A DNA stretch of 64,000 nucleotides from Altererythrobacter sp. Root672 (GCF_001427865.1 NZ_LMHH01000001.1:620001-684000), one strand, 5' to 3'. Shown: positions 25,974 to 34,381, numbered from the stretch's first letter. Numbers and translations: made by a program. Notes: generated from the letters alone by a model not told the origin.

Positions 25974-26033
25974 TCCTGCAATTGGGTCGGCCAGTGGGCG
26001 CCGCGTTCGCAATGTTAAGGGACACGTAGACAA

Positions 26034-26819
26034 GTGGCAGCCGAAGCCAAAGTCGATCCGATGCACCAGTTCACCATCGAGCCGCTGTTCGGCTCGGGGC
26101 ACTGGGAAGTTGCGGGCTACAACATTGCCTTCACCAACAGCGCGTTGTGGATGGCGATTTCGGCTGTCGCACTGTGGATCTTCGTTGCCGGCGGCATGAA
26201 GCGTCAACTGGTGCCGGGCCGCTGGCAGATGGCTGTCGAGACCTTCACCGGCTTCATCGACGACCTGCTCGCCGCCAACGTCGGCAAGGCCGGCAAGAAG
26301 TACGTCCCGTACATCTTCTCGCTGTTCATGTTCATCCTGTTCGCGAACATGCTCGGCCTCTTGCCGCTGGGCGTGGTCGGGCTGCACGCCTTCACCTTCA
26401 CCAGCCACTTCACCGTGACCGGTATCCTGGCGATCATCAGCTTCGCGATCGTGCTGATCGTCGGCTTTTGGCGCCACGGCCTGCACTTCTTCTCGCTGTT
26501 CGTGCCGCACGGCACGCCGATCTGGCTGCTGTGGCTGATCCCGGTGATCGAGCTGATCTCGTTCATGGTTCGCCCGTTCAGCCTCGGCCTGCGACTGTTC
26601 GTGGCTATGATGGCCGGGCACGTGCTGCTCGAAGTGCTGTCGAGCTTCGTCATCGACAGCAGCAATGCCGGCGCCGGTTGGGGCGTGTTCATCGGCATCC
26701 CGAGTTTCATCCTGATGGTGGCGATCTGCGCACTCGAAGTGCTGGTCGCGGGCATCCAGGCTTACGTCTTCGCGTTGTTGACCTCGCTGTACATCAACGA
26801 TGCCGAAAATCTTCACTGA
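26034..26819 (+). CDS. atpB: ATP synthase F0 subunit a
   Basis: 261 aa, five or six membrane helices forming the proton half-channels. The essential Arg lies in FSLGLRLFVAMMAGH, and the C-terminus (AGIQAYVFALLTSLYI) is canonical. The start is GTG (VAAEAKVDPMHQF); the internal ATG at 26061 has no ribosome site. Second gene of the F0 operon, 60 bp after atpI. Confidence 0.97.
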   Translation: MAAEAKVDPMHQFTIEPLFGSGHWEVAGYNIAFTNSALWMAISAVALWIFVAGGMKRQLVPGRWQMAVETFTGFIDDLLAANVGKAGKKYVPYIFSLFMFILFANMLGLLPLGVVGLHAFTFTSHFTVTGILAIISFAIVLIVGFWRHGLHFFSLFVPHGTPIWLLWLIPVIELISFMVRPFSLGLRLFVAMMAGHVLLEVLSSFVIDSSNAGAGWGVFIGIPSFILMVAICALEVLVAGIQAYVFALLTSLYINDAENLH

Positions 26820-26853
26820 GTGATTTCAACGAGTTTCGAAAAGGAGTTTTGAC

Positions 26854-27081
26854 ATGGACATGGAAGCAGCCAAGCTGGTCGGCGCCGGCCTCGCGGCAAT
26901 CGGTGCGGGCATGGCCGCCATCGGTGTGGGTAACGTCTTCGGATCGTTCCTCGAAGGCGCGCTGCGCAACCCCGGCGCTGCCGACGGCCAGCAGGGCCGC
27001 CTCTTCATCGGTTTCGCCGCGGCGGAACTGCTGGGCCTGCTCGCGTTCGTCGTCTCGATGATCCTGATCTTCGTCGCCTGA
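26854..27081 (+). CDS. atpE: ATP synthase F0 subunit c
   Basis: 75 aa hairpin of two helices. The glycine-rich first helix (GAGLAAIGAGMAAIGVG), the polar loop (ALRNPGA) and the proton-carrying Glu58 in FAAAELLGLLAF are all present. A ribosome site AAAAGGAG precedes the ATG. There is no sodium-type ligand set, so a proton ring is expected. Confidence 0.97.
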   Translation: MDMEAAKLVGAGLAAIGAGMAAIGVGNVFGSFLEGALRNPGAADGQQGRLFIGFAAAELLGLLAFVVSMILIFVA

Positions 27082-27116
27082 CAAACAGACGACCTGACTG
27101 ACTGCCGGAAGCTCCG

Positions 27117-27611
27117 ATGCCACAGATAGCGCAACTTGCCGAAACCTACTCCAGCCAGATCTTCTGGTTGCTGATCATCTTCGGCCTGGTGTTCTTCATC
27201 GTGGGTCGGGGCATGGTGCCCAAAGTGATGGACACCGTCGCTCAACGCGACCGGCAGATTTCGGACGACCTCGCCGCGGCGCAAGCCTCGCGCGATGCGG
27301 CCGACGAACAGGAAGCGGCCTGGCGTCAACGCGAGAATGAAAATCGCGCCGAAGCTCAGGCTCTGGTCGCCAAGGCCAAGGCCGAGGCGGCTGCCAAGAC
27401 TGAAAAGAAGCTGGCGACTGCGCAGAACAAGATCGACGCGCGGCTGGCCGAGGCTGATGAGCGGATTTCCGCCGCTCGCAGCGCGGCTACTGCCGAGATC
27501 GAAGCTGTCGCCAGCGAAGCGGCGCAGGACATCGTTACCCGTCTTGCCGGAGTGAAGGTCACCAAGACCTCCGCCTCCGCCGCTGTTAAGAAGGCCCTTG
27601 CCAATGGCTAA
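27117..27611 (+). CDS. ATP synthase F0 subunit b'
   Basis: 164 aa: one N-terminal membrane helix (SQIFWLLIIFGLVFFIV) and a long charged, Ala-rich coiled coil forming half of the peripheral stalk. Two different b-type genes in a row, as here, are typical of photosynthetic and many other alphaproteobacteria, where b and b' form a heterodimer. Its stop overlaps the next ATG. Confidence 0.93.
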   Translation: MPQIAQLAETYSSQIFWLLIIFGLVFFIVGRGMVPKVMDTVAQRDRQISDDLAAAQASRDAADEQEAAWRQRENENRAEAQALVAKAKAEAAAKTEKKLATAQNKIDARLAEADERISAARSAATAEIEAVASEAAQDIVTRLAGVKVTKTSASAAVKKALANG

Positions 27612-28167
27612 TCCCTCGGCCGAGCACGAACTCAACGCCACTGTCGAGCACGATGCCGGCGGTCATGGCGGCGAGCATGTCGAACCCGTTGCTTTCGGGT
27701 TCGTCGGTCCCGGCGCCTGGGTCAGCCTAGCGATGCTGGTGTTCATCGGCATTCTCGTCTGGAAGGGCGTGCCCAAGCTGATCACCGGTGGGCTCGATGC
27801 CAAGATCGCCGCCATTCGCGAACAGCTCGACGAAGCGAAGAAGCTTCGTGCCGAAGCTGAGGCGCTGCGCGGTGAATATGCCGCCAAGATCGCCAATGCC
27901 GAGAAGGACGCGGCGGCGATGATCGAGCATGCGAAGACTGAGTCCGAGGCGATCGTCGCCAAGGCCGAAGCCGACGCCAAGGCCGTGATCGGTCGGCGCG
28001 AGCGCATGGCCGAAGACAAGATCGCCGGTGCCGAGCGCGCTGCGGTCGACGAAGTTCGCGCCAAGGCAGCTCTTGCAGCTACCGAAGCTGCGCGCGGGCT
28101 GATTGCTGCGAAGCACGATGCCGACGCCGACCGCAAGCTGGTCGACGAGGCGATTTCCTCCCTGTGA
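27604..28167 (+). CDS. atpF: ATP synthase F0 subunit b
   Basis: 187 aa from the ATG at 27604, which overlaps the b' stop by 8 bp. A His/Glu-rich N-terminal stretch (EHDAGGHGGEHVE) precedes the membrane helix (VSLAMLVFIGILVWKGVP) and the stalk coiled coil. Last gene of the F0 operon; the F1 genes are not in the window, as usual in alphaproteobacteria, where F0 and F1 are separate operons. Confidence 0.95.
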   Translation: MANPSAEHELNATVEHDAGGHGGEHVEPVAFGFVGPGAWVSLAMLVFIGILVWKGVPKLITGGLDAKIAAIREQLDEAKKLRAEAEALRGEYAAKIANAEKDAAAMIEHAKTESEAIVAKAEADAKAVIGRRERMAEDKIAGAERAAVDEVRAKAALAATEAARGLIAAKHDADADRKLVDEAISSL

Positions 28168-28171
28168 TTTG

Positions 28172-28196
28172 ATCCCGCGGCTTGGCCGTGGGATTT
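28172..28196 (+). terminator. Probable terminator of the F0 operon
   Basis: ATCCCGCGG, loop CTTGG, then CCGTGGGAT and TTTCCTC, directly after the atpF stop. The stem is good; the T-run is short. Confidence 0.6.
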
Positions 28197-28210
28197 CCTC
28201 AAATTCTCGC

Positions 28211-28345
28211 GATCCTCCCTGTGAGCGTAGCTCATGGGGAGGGGGACCGTCCGCGAAGCGGATGGTGGAGGGGCTGGCGCCACGCCCCTAGCCCCTCCGT
28301 CAGCCGCCTGACGGCGTCTGCCACCTCCCCATCGCTGCGCGACAG
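28211..28345. repeat. CCTCCCTGT...GGGGAGG palindrome cluster
   Basis: Two facing copies of a palindromic element: GATCCTCCCTGTGAGCG...GGGGAGGGGGACCG on the left and CACCTCCCC...GCGACAGGGAGGA on the right, enclosing GTCCGCGAAGCGGATGG and a CCGTCAGCCGCCTGACGG stem. They are related to the palindromes at 5948 and 63845. Confidence 0.65.
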
Positions 28346-28358
28346 GGAGGATTTTTGG

Positions 28359-28532
28359 TCACGCAAAGGCGCAAAGCCGCGAAGATCAAACTCCACCCTT
28401 CGTCATCCCCGCGAACGCGGGGACCCAGTCGGCTCTCTGGCGCTGTTCCGCCCTAGGTTCCCGCGTTCGCGGGAATGACGAATAGGGGAGAGGTGTTGAG
28501 GTACGTCTTTGCGTCTTTGCGCCTTTGCGTGA
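28359..28532. repeat. Nested inverted repeats (mosaic palindrome)
   Basis: Outer arms are perfect 18-mers (28359-28376, TCACGCAAAGGCGCAAAG, and its complement at 28515-28532). Inside lie two further inverted 25-bp arms (28401-28425 and 28456-28480), each itself a hairpin with CCGCGAACGCGG. The inner unit resembles the widespread CGTCATTCCCGCGAACGCGGGAA repeat of proteobacteria. Confidence 0.8.
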
Positions 28533-28731
28533 GATCCTATGTGCCGCAGGCACACCCCATCACCCGCTGGCGAGCGCGGGTCTAACGCCGGAATGAAAAA
28601 CGCGGACGGGCAAAGGCCGGCGCGTCCTGGGCGTCACAGGATTGCCTTGCGCGAGCATGGCTGCGAACGGCGGCGAGGGCTGCGACCAAAACTCGCTGCT
28701 CGGCCCTGTCGGATAGGAGGCGCTGGCGGTT

Positions 28732-28921
28732 AGGGCTCGCAGGTCCCGCCAACGGTTGTCATCCTCGTATCCTACGCTGGACACCCTCTGACGATGTCGG
28801 AAGGGCGCCGGCCTTAGCTGCGGGAGAGGGCTCGCAGGTCCCGCCAACGGTTGTCATCCTCGTATCCTACGCTGGACACCCTCTGACGATGTCGGAAGGG
28901 CGCCGGCCTTAGCTGCGGGAG
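28732..28921. repeat. Tandem duplication of a 95-bp unit
   Basis: Bases 28732-28826 and 28827-28921 are identical copies (AGGGCTCGCAGGTCCC... to ...TTAGCTGCGGGAG). No reading frame with family features crosses them. A perfect direct repeat implies recent duplication or an assembly artefact. Confidence 0.9.
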
Positions 28922-29052
28922 TGAAAGCGAAGCGCTACACGCTCCCGCACCCGTCGCTTGTCAGGTGTCAACTGACGGCGGGGCATATAACCTATTTGGT
29001 TATAAATGTCAATAGCGGGCAGTTTGGGATGGGCCATCCGTCCCGATGTCGC

Positions 29053-29811
29053 TCAGAAGCTGTCCTTGGCCGCACGCAGGCGGGCAAACGTCTCGACCGG
29101 ATCGAGACCGCCCCAGCGGTTGCGCATGTCCTCCGCATCGGCCCGCAGGAACGGGTTGGTAGCCAATTCCCGCGTCAGTTGCGTCGGCACGGTCGGCTCT
29201 CCGCGGGAGCGACGTTCGTCGATTTCGCGGGCATAGAGTTGCAGCTCTACGTTGTCCGGATCGGCATGGAGTGCGAAGCGGGCGTTGGACTGAGTGTACT
29301 CGTGAGCGCAGTAGAGCGCAGTCTCCGGCGGCAAGTCCTTGAGGCGCGAGAGGCTCGTCCAGAATTGCTGAGGTGTGCCTTCGAACATCCGCCCGCAGCC
29401 AAGCGCGAACAGCGAATCTCCGACGAAAGCGACCCCTGCTTCCGGCAGATGGTAGGCGATATGGCCGAGTGTGTGGCCGCCAACGTCGATGACTTTGGCG
29501 ACCCACTTGCCGAGTTCGACCTTGTCGCCGTTCGCCACAGTGCGATCGACCCCGGCAATCTTGGACGCATCAACGCGAGGCGCGACGATGGTGCAATCCG
29601 TGGCCGCCTTGATCGCCTCGTTGCCGCCAGCGTGGTCCGGGTGCCAATGAGTGTTCCAGATCTGCGTGATCCGCCAACCTTTCGCCGCTGCCTCGCGCAG
29701 ATAGGCCTCGGCGTCCGGCGTATCGATGCACGCGGTTTCGCCGCTCTCTGGATCGTGCAGGAGGAAGCCGTAGTTGTCGGAGAGGCAGGGGAACTGGTGG
29801 ATTTCGAGCAT
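29053..29811 (-). CDS. gloB: Hydroxyacylglutathione hydrolase (glyoxalase II)
   Basis: 252 aa from the ATG at 29811; the ORF start at 29838 overlaps the upstream gene. It hydrolyses S-lactoylglutathione to lactate and glutathione. The metallo-beta-lactamase motif THWHPDHAGGN, a later metal His in GGHTLGHIAY, the bridging Asp in FVGDSLFALGCGR and the C-terminal CAHEYTQSNARFA glutathione-binding region are all present. Five bases after a VOC-family gene and co-directional with it. Confidence 0.95.
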   Translation of the reverse strand: MLEIHQFPCLSDNYGFLLHDPESGETACIDTPDAEAYLREAAAKGWRITQIWNTHWHPDHAGGNEAIKAATDCTIVAPRVDASKIAGVDRTVANGDKVELGKWVAKVIDVGGHTLGHIAYHLPEAGVAFVGDSLFALGCGRMFEGTPQQFWTSLSRLKDLPPETALYCAHEYTQSNARFALHADPDNVELQLYAREIDERRSRGEPTVPTQLTRELATNPFLRADAEDMRNRWGGLDPVETFARLRAAKDSF

Positions 29812-29816
29812 GGGTC

Positions 29817-30200
29817 TCACTTCAGGTTCAATTGCCAACTCACCCCAAATCGGTCGGCGAGCCAGGTGAACAGGCTGCTGAAGCCGTAATTGCCGATTGG
29901 CATCATGACGCCACCGCCTTCGCCCAGCGTTTCTGCAAGGGCGCGCAATTGGGCTTCATCGTCGCACTCGATGAAGATGGAGGTGGCGGGGGTGAATGTG
30001 AAGGCGTGCACCGGCGGGCTGTCGTAAAGCATGATCTCGAGCCCCCCGACGCGGATGCGGGCCATCGCAACCTGGCCGGCTTGCGGACCTTCGGGGTGTT
30101 CTTGCAGCAACAGTTCTTCGAAGTCAGCGAAGGCCGCGCGGTAGAGAGCCAGCGCGCCCGCCGCGTCACCCTGGAACATCAGGAAAGGAGTCGCCTTCAT
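29817..30200 (-). CDS. VOC-family (PhnB/glyoxalase-like) protein
   Basis: 127 aa, one vicinal-oxygen-chelate module. MKATPFLMFQGDAAGALALYRAAF, the ARIRVGGLEIMLYDSP strand and the final WLADRFGVSWQLN are typical of the PhnB-like '3-demethylubiquinone methyltransferase-like' subgroup, whose function is generally unknown. It overlaps the upstream GFA gene (ATGA) and is followed closely by gloB, suggesting an aldehyde or electrophile detoxification operon. Confidence 0.87.
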   Translation of the reverse strand: MKATPFLMFQGDAAGALALYRAAFADFEELLLQEHPEGPQAGQVAMARIRVGGLEIMLYDSPPVHAFTFTPATSIFIECDDEAQLRALAETLGEGGGVMMPIGNYGFSSLFTWLADRFGVSWQLNLK

Positions 30201-30613
30201 CGGCTTCGTTCTCCGTCGCGTCCGCGGGCGAAGCCCGGCATGGTCTCGGGCAGGGCCAACCAGCCATGGCGGCTCTGCTCATAGACCGAGCGGGCAGGGG
30301 GCGGGAACGCAGGGTCGGCGATAGTGCCGACAGTTACGCCGGTTATCCCGGGATACTTGCTGGCGCGGCCGTAGAGAGTGCTGCCGCAGGCCGGGCAGAA
30401 GCCTGTGGTGAAGCTATTCCCCTCGTCGGTCGGGCGTGAGTATTCGCGCGCCTCGCCGGTCACCGTCACGTTTGCGTCGGGGAAGTAGGCCATCACGCCA
30501 AAGGGCGATCCGCTGCGTTTCTGGCACTCGCGGCAATGGCACAGCACGGTCATCGGCTCGGCGCCGTCATCGATCGTGGCGCTCAGGTTTCCGCATTGGC
30601 AGCTGGCTTCCAT
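30197..30613 (-). CDS. GFA-family (CENP-V) zinc protein
   Basis: 138 aa. Zinc-ligand clusters CQCG, CHCRECQ and FCPACGSTLYG define the GFA fold, first described for glutathione-dependent formaldehyde-activating enzyme; most members have no proven activity. First gene of the GFA-VOC-gloB run, with a 4-bp overlap to the VOC gene. Glutathione-linked aldehyde handling is inferred from the gloB neighbour. Confidence 0.87.
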   Translation of the reverse strand: MEASCQCGNLSATIDDGAEPMTVLCHCRECQKRSGSPFGVMAYFPDANVTVTGEAREYSRPTDEGNSFTTGFCPACGSTLYGRASKYPGITGVTVGTIADPAFPPPARSVYEQSRHGWLALPETMPGFARGRDGERSR

Positions 30614-30644
30614 CGGGCGAGTCTAGAAACCCCGGCCCAAATAG

Positions 30645-30681
30645 GAAAGGCCCGCCCGCTCGGTTGAGCGGACGGGCCTTT
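30645..30681 (-). terminator. Strong hairpin terminator after rpsA (bidirectional in form)
   Basis: A near-perfect stem of about 17 bp (GAAAGGCCCGCCCGCTC paired with GAGCGGACGGGCCTTTC). Read on the minus strand it lies shortly after the rpsA stop and is followed by CCTATTT. Confidence 0.85.
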
Positions 30682-30705
30682 CTCAAAGGCTATTGCCGTT
30701 GAAGC

Positions 30706-32406
30706 TTACTGCTTCTTCAGCGCTTCGCCGAGGATGTCGCCGAGCGAAGCACCCGAGTCCGACGAACCGTACTGTTCGACAGCCTGCTTCTCTTCGGCGA
30801 TCTGGCGCGCCTTGACCGAGAAGTTTGGCTTCTTCGAACGGTCGAAGCCGATGACCATGGCATCGAGCTTCTGGCCGGTCTGGAAGCGATCCGGACGCTG
30901 CTCGTCACGGTCGCGGCCGAGGTCCGAACGCTTGATGAAGCCAGTCGCGCCATCGTCGCCAGCCTGCACTTCGAGGCCACCATCGCGGACTTCGAGCACG
31001 GTCACGGTGACCACGTCGTTCTTCTTCAGGCCACCACCGGTGCTGACACCGCCGGCTGCCGGAGCGCCCTTTTCGAGCTGCTTCATGCCGAGGCTGATGC
31101 GCTCCTTCTCGACGTCGACGTCGAGAACGATCGCGTTAACCTGCTCGCCCTTGCGGTGCAGAGCCAGCGCGTCTTCGCCCGAGATGCCCCAAGCGATGTC
31201 CGACATGTGGACCATGCCGTCGACGTCGCCCGGAAGGCCGATGAACAGGCCGAACTCGGTGGCGTTCTTGACTTCGCCTTCGACGGTCGAGCCAACCGGG
31301 TGCTTGTCGGCGAACTCTTCCCACGGATTGCCCTGAGCCTGCTTGAGGCCGAGCGAGATGCGGCGCTTGTCGGAATCGACTTCGAGCACGACAACTTCGA
31401 CTTCCTGGCTGGTCGAGACGATCTTGCCCGGGTGGACGTTCTTCTTGGTCCAGCTCATTTCCGAAACGTGGACCAGGCCTTCGATGCCGGCTTCGAGCTC
31501 AACGAACGCACCGTATTCGGTGATGTTCGTGACCACGCCCGAAACCTTGGCGCCGACCGGGTACTTGGCGGCAACGCCTTCCCACGGATCGCTCTCGAGC
31601 TGCTTCATGCCGAGGCTGATGCGCTGCGTGTCGGCGTTGATGCGGATGATCTGCACCTTCACCGTGTCGCCAATGGCGATCACTTCGCTCGGGTGGTTGA
31701 CGCGCTTGTAGCTCATGTCGGTGACATGGAGCAGGCCGTCGATGCCGCCGAGGTCGACGAACGCACCGTAGTCGGTGATGTTCTTGACCACGCCGTCGAT
31801 CACCTGGCCTTCGGCCAGACGGTCGATCAGCTCGCTGCGCTGTTCGGCGCGGGTCTCTTCGAGAACCGCACGGCGCGAGACGACGATGTTGCCGCGGCGG
31901 CGGTCCATCTTGAGGATCTGGAACGGCTGCGGCATGTCCATCAGCGGGGTCACATCGCGCACCGGGCGGATGTCGACCTGGCTGCCCGGAAGGAAGGCCA
32001 CGGCGCCGTCGAGGTCGACAGTGAAGCCACCCTTGACGCGGCCGAAGATGCGGCCTTCGACGCGCTTGCCTTCGCCAAATTCGCTTTCCAGCTTGTCCCA
32101 CGCGGCTTCGCGGCGAGCGCGGTCGCGGCTCAGCATCGCTTCGCCTTCGGAATTTTCTACGCGGTCAACGAAGACTTCGACTTCGTCACCGACGTTGAGG
32201 GACTGGTCGTCTTCGCCACGGGCGAATTCGCGCAGCGAGACGCGGCCTTCGCTCTTCAGGCCGACGTCGATCACGGCCATGCCGTTTTCGATGGCGGTGA
32301 TGGTGCCCTTGACCACGCGGCCTTCAAAGCCGCCTTCGGCACCGCCGAGTTGTTCATCGAGGAGTTTCGCGAAATCGTCGCGAGTCGGATTGGCGGTAGA
32401 TGCCAT
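30706..32406 (-). CDS. rpsA: 30S ribosomal protein S1
   Basis: 566 aa with six S1/OB-fold repeats. Clear repeats include KNITDYGAFVDLGGIDGLLHVTDMS, TNITEYGAFVELEAG and NATEFGLFIGLPGDVDGMVHMSD, each followed by the ISLGMKQLE signature. S1 recruits structured mRNAs to the 30S subunit. In related genomes cmk is normally directly upstream; here about 5 kb of other genes intervene (cmk is at 37638). Confidence 0.97.
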   Translation of the reverse strand: MASTANPTRDDFAKLLDEQLGGAEGGFEGRVVKGTITAIENGMAVIDVGLKSEGRVSLREFARGEDDQSLNVGDEVEVFVDRVENSEGEAMLSRDRARREAAWDKLESEFGEGKRVEGRIFGRVKGGFTVDLDGAVAFLPGSQVDIRPVRDVTPLMDMPQPFQILKMDRRRGNIVVSRRAVLEETRAEQRSELIDRLAEGQVIDGVVKNITDYGAFVDLGGIDGLLHVTDMSYKRVNHPSEVIAIGDTVKVQIIRINADTQRISLGMKQLESDPWEGVAAKYPVGAKVSGVVTNITEYGAFVELEAGIEGLVHVSEMSWTKKNVHPGKIVSTSQEVEVVVLEVDSDKRRISLGLKQAQGNPWEEFADKHPVGSTVEGEVKNATEFGLFIGLPGDVDGMVHMSDIAWGISGEDALALHRKGEQVNAIVLDVDVEKERISLGMKQLEKGAPAAGGVSTGGGLKKNDVVTVTVLEVRDGGLEVQAGDDGATGFIKRSDLGRDRDEQRPDRFQTGQKLDAMVIGFDRSKKPNFSVKARQIAEEKQAVEQYGSSDSGASLGDILGEALKKQ

Positions 32407-32769
32407 ATCGATCAGTATCCTAGTTCACGTTTTTTCCGGCCAGGCGGTTGTATCCGCCGGTCTTGATGGCCGAACCGCCTGCGAGGCCGAATGCCAGCGC
32501 AAGCATCTTCCGAAGCTTCCTCCGGTCCGCGAGTGAAAAGCGGGACAGTGGCGAGGCTTGCCCGCCGCCGTTCGTTCCGCCTGTCTTGAGGAGCCGTCTG
32601 CTGCGGCCCTGCACCCGCGACCGGGCTGAAAAGCCCCGTCGGACGGGCGCGCGGATAGGCGAGCGAGGCGCAAATGGCAAGCAAAAGCGTCGCTTGCCTG
32701 AACGACGGAGTGACGGGGTAAAGCGTCAACTTGGAAGGCCGTCACTCCCCTCAGTCGTTGCGCCGCCGC
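32407..32769 (-). other. 363-bp leader region of rpsA
   Basis: No conserved gene. Read on the minus strand it contains a GGGGCTTTTCAGCCC-type stem near the middle, a GGAGGAAG purine block, and a 28-codon ORF (32420-32506) ending 13 bases before the rpsA ATG. It presumably carries the rpsA promoter, needed here because cmk is not adjacent. Confidence 0.5.
32420..32506 (-). CDS. Possible 28-codon upstream ORF of rpsA
   Basis: MLALAFGLAGGSAIKTGGYN plus eight more residues, starting at an ATG preceded by GGAGGAAGCTTCGGAAG and ending 13 bases before rpsA. It has no similarity I recognise and may be chance. If translated, it could couple initiation on the S1 mRNA or act as a leader peptide. Confidence 0.3.
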   Translation of the reverse strand: MLALAFGLAGGSAIKTGGYNRLAGKNVN

Positions 32770-34356
32770 CTAGGCGTGGGGGTTCGCCAGGAATTCCCTG
32801 ATGTGCGCAATCATCTCCGGCCAGGCGGGTTCCTGGGCTAGGACCAAGTGGTTGGAGCTGTCTAGCGGCACGAACCGGGCGCCCTCGATGAAGCGAGCAA
32901 GGATGCGGCCGGCTTCGAAGGGGACCACGGAATCGTTGCGGCTATGCAGGATCAAGGTCGGCACCTTGACCTTGCGGAGGAGGTGACGGACGTCGATCAC
33001 GCCCAGGGCGCGCTGCAACCGCTGGGCGCCTTCTGGTGAGGCGGAGATGCGTTGCAGTTCATTGAACCACTGTGCCTGCTCGTCGGTCGCTTCGGGGAAG
33101 TAGAGCGTGGTGAACATCTGGCGAAAGGCCGGGTTGCCCTGGCCCCAGCCAACCCCGGTCAAGGTCACCATCGCCTCCCGCCGGGCGAGTTCCTCCGGAT
33201 CGTTGCGCGACTTCCAGCCTTGCGAGTAGCCGCCATAGAGGATCATCGAGCGCACCCGCTCCGGGTGGCGCACCGCATAGGCGATCGAGACGGCGCAGCC
33301 TTGCGAAATACCCAAGAGGTCGAACTGGTCGACGCCCGCTGCGTCGACCACCGTTTCCAGATCCTGGACGAAGGCTTCGAACGACAAGTCCGCGACTTTC
33401 CAGTCGGACAGGCCGTTGCCGCGCTCGTCATAGCGAACCAGCCTGTGATCGCGCGAGAGCGCCTCGATCCAATGGCTCCAGATCGGGCTTTCCCATTCGA
33501 ACTCGAGGTGGTTGAGCCAGTTGGCGGTCTTGACCAGCGGGGGCCCATTTCCGACGCAGCTATAAGCAAGGCCAGTGCCGTCTGGAGCGGTGCAGAACTC
33601 GACGCGCTGGCGGATGACGGGCTTGCCCTGTTCGTGCGGCACGGAAGGAGTCGCGGCGGCAGGTGTGGGCTTGACCGGCCGGGCGAGGGCCATCTCTGCT
33701 CCAATTCCAGCAGCCTCCAGGGTGCGGATCGCTACCCCGCGCTGGGCCTCTGCTTCGTCACCTCGCCCGGAGGCGGAAAGCAGCGTGACCAGCGTAACCC
33801 AGCCATCCTCGCCCAGCGGGTCCGCCTCGACAACGCTGCGGGCAAACGGCAGCGCTCGCTCGGGCTCGCCTTCCAGTAAGCCGATCAGCTTGCGCCAAAC
33901 CTGCAACTGGCGCTGGCGCACGTCCTCGCGCGTGGCGAGCAGCCAGGATTCGAACTCCTCGCAGCCCCGCAAATTGAGGCCTGGGGCGAACTCGCCGCGA
34001 ATTGACGCGGCCGTTTCAAGCGTGCCGATATCGTCGCTGGCCGCGGCCTCTTCAATCCGGGCAAAGTCGCAGTTCGACCCCGTCATCTCTAGGCGGACAG
34101 TCTCCCGGTCGGCGACGAGATGCTGCGTGTCGGGCTCGTCCACGGCCTGGCGCAGTTTGCTCAGGCTCCAGCGCAAGGCGCCCTTGGGGTCGTCGGGCAC
34201 GTTCCAGAATAGCGAACAGAGCGCGTCGCGGCGATGCTCCTTGCCGGTGACCGCCAGATAGGCGAGCAGGGCGCGCGTCTTCGCCGACGCCGGCAGGGCG
34301 ACCTCTTGCGCGTCACGGCGCACGGCGATCTCGCCGATGAGCGAGAGATTAAGCAG
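32770..34356 (-). CDS. SARP/BTAD-type regulator fused to an alpha/beta hydrolase
   Basis: 528 aa if begun at CTG 34356, five bases after a perfect AAGGAGG. The ORF has no ATG, GTG or TTG upstream of GTG 34323, and starting there would remove the first beta-strand (LLNLSLIGEIAV) of the winged-helix domain. Order: OmpR/SARP-like winged helix (about 1-95, with KTRALLAYLAV and RWSLSKLRQ), a BTAD helical repeat domain (about 100-215), a linker, then an alpha/beta hydrolase (about 245-528) with nucleophile Ser in GISQGCA, Asp in HSRNDSVVP and His in SSNHLVLA. Similar hydrolase modules are fused to regulators and cyclases; a ligand-sensing role is inferred. It is divergent from the diiron/OsmC genes. 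Confidence 0.85.
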   Translation of the reverse strand: MLNLSLIGEIAVRRDAQEVALPASAKTRALLAYLAVTGKEHRRDALCSLFWNVPDDPKGALRWSLSKLRQAVDEPDTQHLVADRETVRLEMTGSNCDFARIEEAAASDDIGTLETAASIRGEFAPGLNLRGCEEFESWLLATREDVRQRQLQVWRKLIGLLEGEPERALPFARSVVEADPLGEDGWVTLVTLLSASGRGDEAEAQRGVAIRTLEAAGIGAEMALARPVKPTPAAATPSVPHEQGKPVIRQRVEFCTAPDGTGLAYSCVGNGPPLVKTANWLNHLEFEWESPIWSHWIEALSRDHRLVRYDERGNGLSDWKVADLSFEAFVQDLETVVDAAGVDQFDLLGISQGCAVSIAYAVRHPERVRSMILYGGYSQGWKSRNDPEELARREAMVTLTGVGWGQGNPAFRQMFTTLYFPEATDEQAQWFNELQRISASPEGAQRLQRALGVIDVRHLLRKVKVPTLILHSRNDSVVPFEAGRILARFIEGARFVPLDSSNHLVLAQEPAWPEMIAHIREFLANPHA

Positions 34357-34361
34357 CCCCG

Positions 34362-34368
34362 CCTCCTT
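34362..34368 (-). promoter_or_regulatory. Shine-Dalgarno site that sets the regulator's CTG start
   Basis: AAGGAGG on the minus strand, with five bases to the CTG codon at 34356-34354. No other start codon lies in frame between it and the in-frame TAG at 34393-34395. This is the basis for the non-standard start chosen. Confidence 0.6.
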
Positions 34369-34381
34369 TGGAGAAGCGACC

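Larger units (their letters stand above)
28197..29052. other. Gene-free, repeat-filled interval after the ATP synthase genes
   Basis: No convincing coding sequence. It holds, in order: CCTCCC/GGGAGG palindromes (28211-28345), a nested set of inverted repeats (28359-28532), a region of unknown content with only spurious ORFs, and a tandem 95-bp duplication (28732-28921). The last 130 bp before gloB are AT-richer and include an ATAACCTATTTGGTTATAAAT palindromic stretch near 28986. Confidence 0.7.

Noticed and set aside
28560-28847. ORFs on both strands in the repeat region
   Set aside because: Translations are low-complexity Arg/Pro/Ser-rich, have no family similarity and lie across repeats.
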